This document shows positions 20,224 to 31,305 of a DNA stretch of 64,000 nt, in pieces (positions within the stretch are counted from its first letter, which is position 1; every line of letters begins with the position of its first letter). The notes under the pieces were generated by a model that saw only the letters and a program-made list of their open reading frames with translations, made no database searches and had not been told where the DNA came from. The stretch lies in the NCBI GenBank assembly GCA_023213315.1, contig JAKCPI010000504.1:1-64000 (forward strand), written 5' to 3'. The translations under genes were made by a program, and so were the position numbers. This DNA is from Euborellia annulipes. Lineage: Eukaryota > Arthropoda > Insecta > Dermaptera > Anisolabididae.

Positions 20224-21060
20224 CATGCATAATAATTCTGGAGTCCCTCAGGGGTCTAATCTGGGGCCATTGCTTTTCATCTAGTTTATAAACGACATCT
20301 AGAAGGTCATAAATTGTGACAAGTTGTTATTTGCGGATGATCTTAAGCTTTTCTATCCATCGCCAACTTGGAGGATCGCCGGCTCGTGAGGGGAGTCTGG
20401 ATGGATTGTCGGAGTGGTGTGCCATGAATAGATTGGATCTGTAAAGTTATGACGTATACAAATAAATTAACGCCGATAGTGTACAATTATTCTATTAACA
20501 ACTATAGCTTAACTCGTGTTGATGTGACTCGGGATCTTGGCGTGGTGTATGACAGCAAATTAACTTTTTTACCACATATTGAGTGGATGATGAGTGGCGC
20601 ATTTAAGATCCTCTGATCAACTCGATCCGATCTCGATATTGTACCGCTCATACGTCATTTCGAAGCTTGAATACTGCGCCATTATCTGGAGTCCCGTCTA
20701 TCGAACTCATGTGGAGAGAATAGAAAGGATCCAGTTCAACTTCTTAAAATTCCTACCGGACTCTCCTTCAGGAGTTTGGTTTTCAGACCCTTGAAAAACG
20801 TAGGGGGGTCGCCCATATAGTCCATCTCACCAGGCTCATTCATGGTGTTATCGATGACACTGTTTCGCTGTCCTTTCTTGACTTCCACGCTCCCCTGAGG
20901 CCCACTCGTCATGTAACACCCTTTTATATAGTATCGGGAAATAACAATTGAGATCTCCAATAAACAGAATCATGCACCTATGTAATTATAAATATGGGCA
21001 GGTCGATGTCTTCCTTGGACCACTGAGTTCATTGACTGCTGCGGCTTGATGCTGTGAGCA
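20224..21060 (+). pseudogene. LINE reverse transcriptase fragment (Jockey-like), decayed
   Basis: Several frames on the plus strand give RT motifs in the right order: SGVPQGSNLGPLLF (about 20232), LLFADDLKLF (about 20325, the catalytic F/YxDD box), TRVDVTRDLGVVYDSKL, then SYVISKLEYCAIIWSPVY near 20650. Stops and shifts break it (for instance within the segment after LLF). No endonuclease domain is present. 5'-truncated remnant of a non-LTR retrotransposon, similar in motif pattern to the Jockey/CR1 groups. Confidence 0.8.
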
Positions 21061-21169
21061 GTCTGTATTTATAGGAAATTTTTTGAAATTATCCATTTTC
21101 GAATGCGTTCATGTGATTTCTTTTATTTTTTACTTCTCTCAACAGAGACAAACTCCAATTACACAATTA

Positions 21170-21300
21170 CAGAGAGACGGAGGAGACATTGGCAATGTTG
21201 GAAAATTTTCACGGCAAGTGGGATTTGAACCCGCGTTGTATATCAACTCTAGATTCTTAATCCACAACTTGTCCACGAACCTCCTCAAATTTCACATGAA
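21170..21300 (-). repeat. tRNA-derived repeat fragment
   Basis: On the minus strand GCGGGTTCAAATCCCACTTG is a clean B-box/T-arm, preceded by TTGTGGATTAAGAATCTAGA as the A-box side. Possibly a fourth SINE family; only one copy is seen. Confidence 0.45.
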
Positions 21301-21409
21301 ACTTAGTGTTTTTAATTAAGACATAGACTGATAGTTTAATTAAATGGTATGAAGTTCTGTCTATTCAAAAAGAAGAAACAGATTTCTTCCAAACTACTGT
21401 ACACAACAA

Positions 21410-21655
21410 CGTTCCTGGAAAGAGAAAAAAGTTCAATTTTCATTTCTCTCTAATAACGTCCGACGTTATCTGAATAACACCATTCCAGGATGTTGGATTG
21501 GAAGAGGAGGAACTTCAACACCGGTGGCCTCCCAGAACTCACTCCGTGTGATTTTTATCTGTGGGGTAACGTAAAAGATCGTGTTTTTATCCCCGCTATG
21601 GTTGACACTCTTGAAAGTCTGCAACATTGTTCTTCTTCTTTCGCTGTGGCTTATC
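21410..21655 (+). pseudogene. mariner-type transposase remnant
   Basis: One frame gives NNTIPGCWIGRGGTS and another LPELTPCDFYLWGNVKDRVF, which together match the catalytic-core end of mariner/DDE_3 transposases (W-I-G-R-G-G ... L-T-P-x-D-F-x-L-W-G ... K-D-x-V). The frame shifts between the two segments. The 3' side is cut by the LINE fragment that starts near 21660. Confidence 0.75.
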
Positions 21656-21659
21656 CTTA

Positions 21660-22090
21660 TTTTTTTTTTTTTTAAGGGGTCGCTCATTTTTATTTTCCCT
21701 CTCCACAAAGCCCTATCCTGCACATCCTCAAACTCCAATCCCTTCTGCCTGCAGTCCTCAGTCACACAGTCCATCCATCTTCTTTTGGACCTACCCCTTG
21801 GTCTCTTTCCTTCCACCTTCAAATTCAACATTCTTTTCCCCACATATTCCTCTTCTCTTCTCATCACATGACCAAACCATCTCAGCCTACTTTCCTGGAT
21901 CATTTTGGATACCTCCACCACCCCTGCCATTTCTCGGGTCTTCTCATTCCTCACTCTATCCCTTCTTGTTTTTCCCAAAGCATCCATCTCACCATTCTCA
22001 TTTCCGCCACATCCAACTTTCTTTCCTGTGCTTTCTTTATCGGCCAGGTCTCACTGCCATAAATTATCGCGGGTCGCACTACAGTTTTAA
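21660..22090 (-). pseudogene. LINE C-terminal fragment (RTE-like)
   Basis: Minus-strand frames encode RPAIIYGSETW, a shift, then RLRWFGHVMRREEEYVGKRM and KRPRGRSKRRWMDCVTED, ending DRALWRGKI. This is the standard C-terminal region of RTE-type non-LTR retrotransposons. One frameshift near 21990; poly-A is represented by the T run at 21660-21674. Confidence 0.85.
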
Positions 22091-22235
22091 AAATTTGTTG
22101 AGGCTGTGAATTCGATAACTAGAAACTAGCTGACTCGTATTTCATTCCAGAACATTTGGAATTGTGTTTCTATCTTTTGTAGTTTGAAAGAAATAAATAT
22201 TTGTAATTCTTTTTTGTATATTTTTTAAAATTTAA

Positions 22236-22318
22236 ATTTGGTATTGGAGTGCATTTAGACCCCTTTATGTCGCATGTGACATCTTGCGAACGCCTTACCC
22301 CTTGTGGCACAATCACTA
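22236..22318 (-). repeat. SINE1 copy, partial
   Basis: GGTATTGGAGTGCATTTAGA and TGTCGCATGTGACATCTTGC to TTGTGGCACAATCAC; the head is decayed. Confidence 0.6.
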
Positions 22319-23254
22319 TATCTATTTAATTTTAACTTTTAAAAAGATTTTCATCATAAATGTGTGTGTGTTCTCAATCTTAACTCAATTTCTCCAGTTT
22401 CTTTTTCTTTGTCTCCAGCAACAGATTGTTTTAATTAAGTCTTAAAATGAGTGCAAAGGAGTTGGGGGGGGGAGGCTCATAATTTATAATCGTATGACAT
22501 TGAGCATGAAAAGACGACAATTTAAAAGAGAGAGTGTGTTATGAATGCTTAAGGAGAAAGAGAGAGAGAGAGTGTGGGTGTGTAAAAGTTTTCCATTCAT
22601 TGATTCATTTTAATATTTACATTAAACGGGAGGGGTCGTTTAATTTTTTATTTCATGGGAGAGGATAAAAAATCGGCAACGATGTTATAAAAACTCCTCC
22701 ACTTGTTTCTATATTATTGGGTTACAAAGTTCTAGTCTTAGTACTGTGGAAGGACCTCTTGTGTTTGCTTAGAGGTCCGAACGATAGTGGGAATGTAAAT
22801 TTAATAACCTTGTACATGAGGGGCACTGAGTCCAAAATTTTTGGAGATGAGAACAATCAGTTAAAGAACGATACTGGCTTATTTCGCACATCGCACCTTA
22901 AATAACCAGACATCGCGGAGAGGTAGATTTTACCCTATATGAGTCGGTCAAGGACTAACGTTATCTTTTAAATCTGGAGGAAGATCCAGTTTCTGCAGGG
23001 AACTAGCACAGCAATTTGGGGAGAGTCTAACACCAGAAAACTTAGTAACATCAGTTACCCCACAGTTGTGATAAAGCCAACCATGGGGAGACAAAGTGGA
23101 AAATGCTTCTTCCTGTGATGTAATACGATTTAAAAACGGTGGTCCCGCAGGATTTCTTAAACCCCGCTGGACATTAGAGAGATGGTTTTAGAGGGTAATA
23201 ATTCCTGCTGAGTAGTTTCAGAATGTCTAAGAAGATTTCCATCTTTCCAAGAGG
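22319..23254. other. Unidentified, partly coding-like region
   Basis: 22700-23250 is less AT-rich than its surroundings and unlike any repeat recognised here. A plus-strand open frame (22717-22905, 62 aa) and scattered open stretches on the minus strand do not match a family I know. It may be a decayed retroelement or gene fragment. (AG)n and (GT)n runs lie near 22560. Confidence 0.35.
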
Positions 23255-23504
23255 AAAAAAATCTGTTGTGACTGGTCGCACAGCACACAATACCTTCGGG
23301 AATCAAAAGTTGTGTTCTGTGTGCTTGTCACACCAGATTTTTTTGTGTCGAAATATATTTAGTTTCCGACAGTAAAGTACATTTGAATTGAGATGGAAAA
23401 TTTATTTATATTTTGTTACCTTGGCAACTATTTCTCCTATCTTTCTATGAAGTACAAGAGTAAAGTGGTCTTCAAAAGATTTCAATGCCAAAATGAGAAT
23501 ATAC

Positions 23505-24385
23505 TTTTTTTTTTTTTTTTTTAATTACAATTTGTTGAGGACATTGGTCCCATCAAATGGATTCCGAATTTTACAATTTATTTAGACAATTAGAATTAAA
23601 AGAATCAACAAAAAAAAAAAAAAAAAAACAATCTCTATATAATAAATAAAATAAATAAACAACGACAAAACAATTCAAACCAGTTTTCTTTTTCTTTTTT
23701 TTTTCCCTTCCATACAACTTAAGAGACAAAATTTTCAATAATTACATAATCATTCACTCTCTTTTCATTCATTCATTGACGACGAAGGACCTCAACCTCA
23801 TCGCCTCCCTAATAAAAAACGCCAAAGATCTGGCTCGACCAGGGGATATCGTCTCCAAAAACGAAGCCAACTCACTCCACTCTTCACCCTGCCGAACAAA
23901 CTCAGGCAGATAATGCTCCCTCAATGAGTCATATATTGGGCACTCGAAGAGAATGTGTCGGACAGATTCTACGACCCTCAAATTGCAGATGGTGCAATCT
24001 AATCTCTGGTCGATTCTATAGAGAATTCTGTTGAATGAGAATTTTATCGAGACTGTATTGACTGTTCTTAGCTGGGAAACGACCCTCTTGATGAAGAAGT
24101 CAATCCTGCACTCCAGGTGACTAGATGGTGCGCGATTCCCAGGGGTGAGATATTTATAAATTGGGTTAAATCTGCTGTTGGCGACGAAATGAAGATCCCT
24201 CTGGAGTAAAACGTTCTCAAACGATGAAAGCTGATTCAAAGCCTCCCTAACAGAGTTCCGACACTGGAGATCCACCCGCTCGAGCCCCGCCGAGCCAAGG
24301 AGAACCTCAACCTGGCAAACCCAATTGTGGTCCACACAGCCGGCTGAACGAGCGGACCAGAGCTTCTGGAAAGAGATCCTGGGGT
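23505..24385 (-). mobile_element. 5'-truncated LINE inserted in HP1, with target duplication
   Basis: Minus-strand insertion: poly-A (T run from 23505) at its 3' end, truncated 5' end at 24385. Flanked by the 15-bp duplication AAAATGAGAATATAC (23490-23504 and 24386-24400). Confidence 0.9.
23769..24335 (-). CDS. LINE ORF2 C-terminal region
   Basis: Open for 188 codons but 5'-truncated, so the first Met is internal. After the RT thumb-like region it carries a CCHC-type knuckle, CTICNLRVVESVRHILFECP (C-x2-C-x8-H-x4-C), typical of the C-terminus of several non-LTR clades, then an acidic/aromatic end with AFFIREAMRLRSF. No RT catalytic motifs remain. It is open and flanked by a target duplication, so it is a recent insertion. 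Confidence 0.8.
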   Translation of the reverse strand: MDHNWVCQVEVLLGSAGLERVDLQCRNSVREALNQLSSFENVLLQRDLHFVANSRFNPIYKYLTPGNRAPSSHLECRIDFFIKRVVSQLRTVNTVSIKFSFNRILYRIDQRLDCTICNLRVVESVRHILFECPIYDSLREHYLPEFVRQGEEWSELASFLETISPGRARSLAFFIREAMRLRSFVVNE

Positions 24386-24720
24386 AAAATGAGAATATAC
24401 ATTTTAAAGAGCATCTAAAAAATAATTAATATATGAATTTTAATCAAAATCGTTGGAACAAATTTTGAGAAAATTAAAAAAAAAATGAAAAAGTAAAGTA
24501 CTAGTACTCTTTGATTAAAAGTTTATTTTCACGCTCAAGGATGGTGTCTAACACAGACACCACACACCCACAGACAGACCATGTCGCGAAAACCACTTTT
24601 TTGGATTCAGGGGACCTCAAAACGTGAAGATCCATCAAAATCTCGACATCGAATTTTTGACATGAATCCAATACTTTCTCTCTATATATATTAACATATA
24701 CATATAGGTAAGAGAAAGTA

Positions 24721-25368
24721 AAAAAAGGAGAAATTCCCTTTCTATCATTATTTGTTTAAAAAAAAAAAAAAGTTAGGGCGTAGGATATGAGTGACATTAG
24801 AGAGGTTAGAGTTCTCCCTCACTTTAATGTGTCATACGAACAAGGGGTGAATTCAAAAACGACGAGGGGAGAGGGGGGGGGAGGTTCATTTCGACAACAA
24901 CCAATCGACAGCTCGTTAATGCACGTGCGTTTAACTGTGAAGAGAGAGAAAAAAAAAAAAAAAGAAATCCCAGAACATCCAAGATACATCGGTGTGACGT
25001 GACTTGGGTCGATTTGTGACCCCCCACCCTAAAGAACAAAAAAAAACATCTTGAATAGAAATAGGGTGTACACAAAATTTGAAATTCAATTGGTATTCTT
25101 TGAAATGTAATCGTCTGTATTTTATTATTCAGTAAACTCTTGAATCAAAAAAAAAAAAAAAAGATTATTGAGGATGACACACTAGGAGGTTATTGAAACC
25201 TAGATTGAAGTTCTTTTAAAGGAATCGATTACCCCTTTACCCCCTTCACCAGCATTCCGAGACTGTAAATTTATTAAAATAAACGAAATTTCTTTAGTAA
25301 GGAAGAAAGAAAAGAGCGATTGCAGCCAATTTTATTTCGTTTATTATCTATCATCATCGCTTCAAGCC
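24721..25368. other. Non-coding DNA, nothing recognised
   Basis: Several poly-A/poly-T runs. Two overlapping open frames near 24790-25075 on opposite strands are low-complexity. Confidence 0.35.
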
Positions 25369-25400
25369 GACGTTTCGGTCAGATATACGACCATCATCAG
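25369..25400 (-). repeat. Hammerhead-like core motif, copy 7
   Basis: Minus strand: CTGATGA, TGGTC - 8-nt loop - GACC stem, GAAACGTC. With copy 5 this is the closest match to the consensus core. Confidence 0.5.
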
Positions 25401-25634
25401 GATGGGCCCAACTGTCCGCCTCACTTTAATAGAAATTTCTTTATAATCTCTAATTTTTTTGTAATCCTCTGGTGTGACTGACGTCACGTCAATTGTATCC
25501 GTTCATGTACCCCAATTTGAGCTTTAAATTTAAAATTTTAACATTAACGAAAATCCATCAAATAGTTTCAGAGTTTAATAAGAGTTCTAAAGAAAAAGAT
25601 GTCTTTGTGGACCAACGTTTCGGTCCTGTTAGCA

Positions 25635-25677
25635 AGCAGTCTCTTCGGAGGCGTGGGTTCGAATCCCACCGCTGCCA
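25635..25677 (+). repeat. 3' half of a tRNA-Leu-like sequence
   Basis: AGCAGTCTCTTCGGAGGCGT then GGGTTCGAATCCCACCGCTGCCA matches the anticodon-stem 3' side, long variable arm, T arm and acceptor strand of a eukaryotic tRNA-Leu. The 5' half is absent, and a hammerhead-like fragment (ACGTTTCGGTC) adjoins it. A tRNA fragment, not a working gene. Confidence 0.65.
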
Positions 25678-25691
25678 CTAATGTTTTGAAT

Positions 25692-25933
25692 AGGAACCGA
25701 CCGAATATTCGGTTTCGGTTACGGTTTAGGCCAGTTTCGGCCAAAAAGTAGCCGATACCCGAGTCTGAAAAGATGGGATGAGACTTGCATACAAAAAAAA
25801 AGGTCAAATGATTTGCAAAAGCGGAAAAGGTGCGGAAAAAATACAAGTTTCGGTTTCGATTACCGTTTCGGCCGAAACTAAGATTGAGACCGAAATTTGG
25901 TTTCGTTTAAAAATCTTGTTTCGGTCGGACATT
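25692..25933 (-). mobile_element. CCGAAA-rich TIR element, copy C
   Basis: Left end GGAACCGACCGAATATTCGG, right end TGTTTCGGTCGGAC. Compact copy with both ends. Confidence 0.7.
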
Positions 25934-26849
25934 AGTTTTGAATTTCAAAACGAAATTTTATATGCTCAAAAAAGAACTTCCAAGAGATTACCCAAATTCT
26001 TATAATTTTTTGAGTTATTAATTGCTGAAGTTACAATTTTTCCCACAGGCCAGATTTGATAAATGTAACACTCTAATAACTTTATTATTAATTAATTATT
26101 CTTTTATATTAAAGATAAATATTATTATTATTATTATTAATTAATTCCAGCTCTGATGATGACCGAAACTGTTCACTGAGGCGAGGCCTCGCTAATGTCC
26201 CCCGAAGTTAGGCGGCATGGCTAGTTATTAATATTTGTATTAATTTTAATAAAAAATTGCTTTTTTTATTATTTAATCATGTTATAACAAGCAAATAAAT
26301 AAAATTAAATGAATTCTTTCTATTGCAAAGTGCGGGGAAAGTTGAATAAAAAAGAAAAAAAAGAAAAAGTAAAAATCTAATAAATAAAAAAAAAAACGAA
26401 TTTAAATAGTTAGAAAACAATGTTTCTAAAACAATATCGAATAGCGATAAAGAGAGTGAAAAAAAAAATCATTTTAACTGCACACACACACACACACATA
26501 GAAAGTTTATATTTATATTTTACATATATTAAAAAATATTCTTTGACATTTATGACTATTTTAGGCCTCGATGTGAGAGGGGGGGGGGGAGGGGGCAATT
26601 AATGAACTTTGGGAATAAACATTCAAACTTTTTATATTTTATTAGCAATGGCGCTGCTGCCTTCTGTGCAAAATGAACAAAAAAAGAGCATTTATTTAAA
26701 AAATAAAAAAAAGTATTATTGAGATATTAATCTGGTGTGATTGATCGCACAGTAATATTGTTTGAATTTGTTCTTCTTATGCAAAGGAGAGCTTGTGGTG
26801 AGAAAGCGGCCTTATAACAATTGTAGCTCTCGATAATGTGGGCTGAAGT
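25934..26849. other. Non-coding DNA, microsatellites
   Basis: R9-like text at 25935-26050, (ATT)n at 26120, (CA)n at 26481-26499, a partial HP1-like palindrome arm (AATCTGGTGTGATTGATCGC) at 26729. No gene recognised. Confidence 0.4.
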
Positions 26850-27361
26850 CAAGGGCGGATCCAGAGGAGTTTCTCGGGGGAGGGGGGGGGTAATCTGGTG
26901 TGACTCGTCGCACAGCACACTATTTTTTCTCAATTTCGGTAATTTAAAGGCGCATTCTGTACTTGTTTGCCAGAATATATATACAAATCAAGTTTTTAAG
27001 TATTAATTTTGCCCTCTGGGCTTGGTGTATACATACACATACATACCAAACGTCGCGGGTTCGGACCCCAGTCAGTCCGATGATTTTATTTAAGCCAATT
27101 GGATACCAAATAAGAATTTCTGGACCCCATATATGTATATTAAATCAATAACGGTTATTGTAAATGTCTTATATGGGCTGAGTTGCCGAAAAGACAGTGT
27201 GAATGTGTGTGTGAGTGTGAGAGAATGAGAAAAAAGTGGGAATGTTTAAAAAAAAAAGTATTAATTTTTAAAATTTTACATTAAAAATAAATTTTTTTTT
27301 TTAAATCTCGGGGGGGGGGGGTAATTACCCCCTCCCCTTTACCCCCTTGTATTCGCCCTTG
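26850..27361 (-). mobile_element. N-hAT1 copy 2, split by a SINE2
   Basis: TIR CAAGGGCGGATCCAGAGG at left, matching CCTTGTATTCGCCCTTG at right. Perfect 8-bp duplication GCTGAAGT (26842-26849, 27362-27369). A SINE2 sits at 27011-27256. Confidence 0.9.
27011..27256 (+). repeat. SINE2 copy inside N-hAT1
   Basis: Head CTGGGCTTGGTGTATACATA (partly replaced by a CATA repeat), GCGGGTTCGGACCCCAGTCA, body and poly-A. Target duplication AGTATTAATTTT at 26999-27010 / 27257-27268. Confidence 0.9.
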
Positions 27362-27407
27362 GCTGAAGTCGTTTTATTGTAATACAGCTGGACTACCCTG
27401 CCTTTAA

Positions 27408-27545
27408 GGGGGTTCAGGAGCGATCGTCTAAACGTACTTTAAAAAAAACTAGACTATTATAAGAAATTTTTCAATGCGGTTTTTTTTAAATCAATTAAAT
27501 TCATAAGAGATTATTGGGACATTGAGCTATAATTTTGTTAATAAC
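27408..27545 (+). mobile_element. TTAA-1 MITE copy c, truncated
   Basis: TTAA (27404-27407) then GGGGGTTCAGGAGCGATCGT and the first 135 bp of the family; stops before the central inverted repeat. Confidence 0.8.
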
Positions 27546-27549
27546 TGAA

Positions 27550-27700
27550 ATTTTCTACACATTGAAAAAAAAAAAACACATAAAAATCCGTCAAGTAATT
27601 TCCGAGTTATAAAGAAAAATGGGAATTAATTAATAAATTAAAATAATTAAATCTCACAAATATTAATCTATAATTAATCATATTTATATTTAAATTTGAA
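27550..27700 (+). repeat. R8 dispersed repeat
   Basis: TTTTCTACACATTGAAAAAA, CATAAAAATCCGTCAAGTAA and AATCTCACAAATATT blocks recur at 29240-29400, 36760-37060 and, inverted, 37790-37920. Class unknown. Confidence 0.6.
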
Positions 27701-27714
27701 TTTTTTGGGGCTCG

Positions 27715-27905
27715 AATCTGCCGAGAATATCAATTATAAAAATGGAGCGAGTACAAAACAAGATCTTGAGGATTCTCCTCATGAAATTATCAAAGTTGGC
27801 CTAGAAATGACGTCACTTGGAGAGCACCTACAAGAACTTCATGACTCCTTCAAACATCGAGCTTATCCTTAATGAGAATCCCCTTATTTCGGGATTGTTC
27901 TCATA
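27715..27905 (+). pseudogene. LINE C-terminal fragment, decayed
   Basis: Plus-strand frames encode MERVQNKILRILL, a broken stretch, then MTSLGEHLQELHDSFKHR and NENPLISGL. This is the usual C-terminus of Jockey-like RT proteins (V-Q-N-K-I-L-R-I ... M-x-x-L ... E-x-L-x-x-L). Frame changes around 27790. Confidence 0.7.
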
Positions 27906-27963
27906 ATTAAATCATCTATTTTGTTTTTTAAGTTTCCTCTATTTTTATAAAAAAAAACTTTAA

Positions 27964-28344
27964 GGTTAATTTTGGGAGATTATAGCGGCCACAATTTTGA
28001 AGCTATCGACCTCAATTTTTTTTTAATTAAAGCTATTTAAAATATCTACAACTTCTAGAAGCCCTTTTTTTGATTTTCGAAAAAATAATTATTTTTTTTT
28101 AGATTAATCGCATTAAATAAAAGATATTTTTAAAAAATTCGCTCTATATCTTATAGATAATTAAATTAGTAATCATTGTGTTAAAAAATAATTAATTTTT
28201 TACTCTTAACTAATTAGCTGGAATCTTTAAAATGAAATGGAATAAATCCCTTGTATTTCTATGGGAAAAACTAACGCCATCTCTTGCCGCCTAGAGTAAC
28301 TCGGTACTGAATCGTCTTCTAACGGTTTTTCGAAACGCGCCACC
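27964..28344 (+). mobile_element. TTAA-2 MITE copy 1
   Basis: 381 bp between TTAA (27960-27963) and TTAA (28345-28348). Starts GGTTAATTTTGGGAG and ends CGCGCCACC. Repeated in inverse orientation at 35433-35800. TIR similarity is only a few bases. Confidence 0.65.
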
Positions 28345-28348
28345 TTAA

Positions 28349-29974
28349 ATAAAATTATGTGCGGACCTTTTAAATATTATTTAACCACTACTCCAATCCC
28401 CTTCCATTCCATTCATTTATCATAAATCACGTTAATAAAAGAAAATTTAATAACAAAATTTTAATATAAATTCCTGTCATATTAAAAAAAAAAATCAATT
28501 CATGGAATTTATTATATATTTAATGATTAATTTATGTTATTAAAACAAACAACATCAATGTCCAATGTTTTAATTGAATGAATAATTGATAAATATTTAT
28601 TATTGTAAAAAATAAATAAATGGATGCATTTCTCATCAAATACCAACAAAATGGGCCTCTTGGGATAAAAAAAAAAAAAACTCTTTTTGGCCACGTTAAC
28701 AAGCCCTTGATTGGGCTGCTTGTCTCTCGCTCTCTCTCTTGGCCACAATCAGCAATGATTGCTCTCCTGGGGGGCATCAGGGGAGAGTGATTGAGAGGGC
28801 GAGTATATAATTAGTTGCACAATTGAATGCACAGCTTTCCTTCTTTCCCTTTTACTTTCTTGATTTATTTATTAATGTTGATTAAACAAAAAAAAAAAAA
28901 AAAAATGATTGATCTTTTCGATTTAATACCCCCCCCCCCCCCTTTCCCACGAACCAATTTGAGGGGAGTGATATGAAAATTGATTGAAATATTTTCTTTC
29001 AGGGGGTTAAATAAAAAAAAAATATTAGTGTTGAAATTTTGAATAATAAAAAAGTAAATGGCTGCGGTTTCGCTCTCCTAGCCCCCCTCCCAGCAATTTT
29101 TTCAAAATTTGTCCTGTTGTGAAAGCAATTCGAGTAATTATTTATAATTATTTAAAAGATAATTAAATTTTATTTAGATTTTTAGGATTTTTTTTTTATT
29201 TTTAGACGACCTAAATGAGATTTTCTAAAAATAAAACTTAACCCTGGTGAAATTTTCTACACAATAAAAAAAGCCCATAAAAATCCGTCAAGTAATTTCC
29301 GAGTTAGAAAAAAAAAATTTTAAAGTCTCATTAAAAAATTAAAATAATTAAATCTCACAAATATTATTCGATAATTAATCATATTTATATTAAATTTAAA
29401 ATTTTCGAAATGTTTTGCAATAGGTTTTTTTTATAAAATTTTTCCTATTTAATTAAAAAATTTGACCCAAGTTATTAAAATGTAAAATAAAAAAAAAAAA
29501 AAAATACTGAGGAAAAGAGCCTAGGCTCGAAGCCTCTTGTAAAGTATTAATGTATATACATTCGCCAAGAGCGAGAAAATGTATTGAGAGGAAAATAAAT
29601 AAATTCTAATTCTTTCAAAATGTTTGGAGCTGGCTGGTGTAGCGGGCTAGGGTGCCGGCTTTCTACAAAGAAGATCCCTGTTCATATATCCAGATAAAAA
29701 TTTCAAAATGATTAATAATTTAGATTTTTTTTTTCATTAAGCTATTGATATTTTTTTCTGAATGGTTATAAAGACAGGGTAGCCAAAATCTTTTACATCT
29801 CTATTCTAATACGCCCTGACGGACGGTATTTCGGGATATGACTATGAGTAGTCTAGAAAAATGTATTTTAATTAATTTTGTACAGTAATATAAAGAACTT
29901 TTAAAACTTCCAATGTTTTCCTATAGGAAATTTGCGAGCCCCTTAAAAAGGGGCAGGTCTACCTTTAATTTGAC
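28349..29974. other. Non-coding DNA with R8 copy
   Basis: R8 copy at 29240-29400. 28680-28800 is GC-richer, with (CT)n, and has overlapping open frames but no domain. 29630-29690 has a tRNA-like A-box side (GCTGGTGTAGCGGGCTAGGG). R9 text at 29760-29975. A C15 run at 28929. Confidence 0.4.
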
Positions 29975-29978
29975 TTAA

Positions 29979-30599
29979 GGTCTTTCAGGAGCGACGTCTA
30001 AACGTACTTTAAAAAAAACTAGACTATTATAAGGAATTTTTCAATGCGGTTTTTTTTTTTAAATGAATTAAATTCATAAGAGATTATTGGGACATCGAGC
30101 TATAATTTTTTTAATGACTTATTAAAAAATTATCGTAATTAATTTTTTGTTATCAAGCAAATACAAAAAAACAATCTGTCCCAATAATCTTTAATTTTTT
30201 TTAATTTAAAAATGAATTTATTTTATTATTAATCACATATTAAGAAATTTTTAAAATGAGCTTAGATGATTTATTTAAAAATCAACTGTCAAATTAGTTC
30301 ATCATTCTTGCAATAGATGGCAGGCTAGTCTAACAGCCGATATAGTATTAGCCTATATCTGGCCTATATTATATATTTTTATGCTTTTATAAAAGATACA
30401 TAATATATAATAACATTTATCAAGTATTTATTATTAAAAGATCAATGGAAATCAACCAAATCCATTAAATGATTAGCTACCATGCTGACATCTCTTGGCA
30501 AATTTTCGTAATAGGTGTTGTTTTTTTGGCTTACTTTTGAAGACACACAACGCCCTCTTCTCGGGGAAAACATGCGTAACTTCTACCTCCTGAATCCCC
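29979..30599 (+). mobile_element. TTAA-1 MITE copy d, complete
   Basis: TTAA at both ends (29975-29978, 30600-30603). Ends GGTCTTTCAGGAGCGACGTC and ACCTCCTGAATCCCC form an approximate TIR; 621 bp with all internal blocks. Confidence 0.9.
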
Positions 30600-30644
30600 T
30601 TAATAATAGCCTAAAACCACATCCGACCGAAAAATTTCTTATCT

Positions 30645-30675
<31 letters not shown>

Positions 30676-30917
30676 TTAAAATCCGTCCATTAGTTTCGGA
30701 GTCTATGCGCTACAAAGAGGCAGACAGACTTTGTGTTTGATATAGTAGAATACCATAAAAATATTGTACAAGCTCGTATATTAATATAAGATATTATTAC
30801 AAGCTTGTTTGTTCTGTATGCGTTTCTAAATTACTGGACGAATTTTCATGAAGGTTTTTTAAATGGTAGAGAATTATTCGTGGATGTGATTAGAGGTAGA
30901 GAGCTCCCGCTTTAAGG

Positions 30918-31003
30918 ACATAGCATAGTGGTAGAGTTCTTGCCTCTAGTGCTAGTGGGTCAGAGGTTCGCATCCCGTCTCATGCGACATCAATTGAATT
31001 GAT
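30918..31003 (+). repeat. SINE1 copy, 3'-truncated
   Basis: AGGACATAGCATAGTGGTAG, AGAGGTTCGCATCCCGTCTC then a truncated body. Confidence 0.8.
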
Positions 31004-31005
31004 GG

Positions 31006-31305
31006 GGGAACGGTACCGAAGGTGTTACGCATGTTTTTCCCGATAAGATGGCGTTGTGTGTCATAAAAGTATGCCCAAAAAATCAAGTAATTCAAAAATA
31101 TGCCAAGAGATGTCAGAATGGTAGCTAATAATATTTAATGCATTTTCATTGATCTTTTAACAATAAATACTTTATAAATGTTATTATATATTATGTATCT
31201 TTTATAAAAGCATAAAAATATATAAATATAGGCCTGATATAGGCTAAAAAGGGGATCGGCTGTTAGACTAGCCTGCCATCTATTGCAAGAATGCTCAACT
31301 AAAAT
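31006..31305 (-). mobile_element. TTAA-1 MITE copy e, truncated
   Basis: From GGTACCGAAGGTGTTACGCA to GCAAGAATGCTCAACTAAAA; only the right half of the family is present. Confidence 0.8.

Larger units (their letters stand above)
23255..24720 (-). mobile_element. HP1 element split by a LINE
   Basis: Right palindrome AAAAATCTGTTGTGACTGGT at 23255-23342, body to 23504, then after the LINE body continuing from 24386 to the TACTTTCTCT hairpin ending at 24720. Confidence 0.85.

Noticed and set aside
21490..22109. Several overlapping plus-strand ORFs rich in S/F/P
   Set aside because: They are antisense to the RTE-like LINE fragment; only the short mariner segment at their left is real coding history.
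22717..22905. 62-aa protein-coding gene
   Set aside because: No domain, no splice context and no family match that I recognise; kept only as an unidentified region.
25600..25677. Functional tRNA-Leu gene
   Set aside because: The 5' half (acceptor 5' strand, D arm) is missing.
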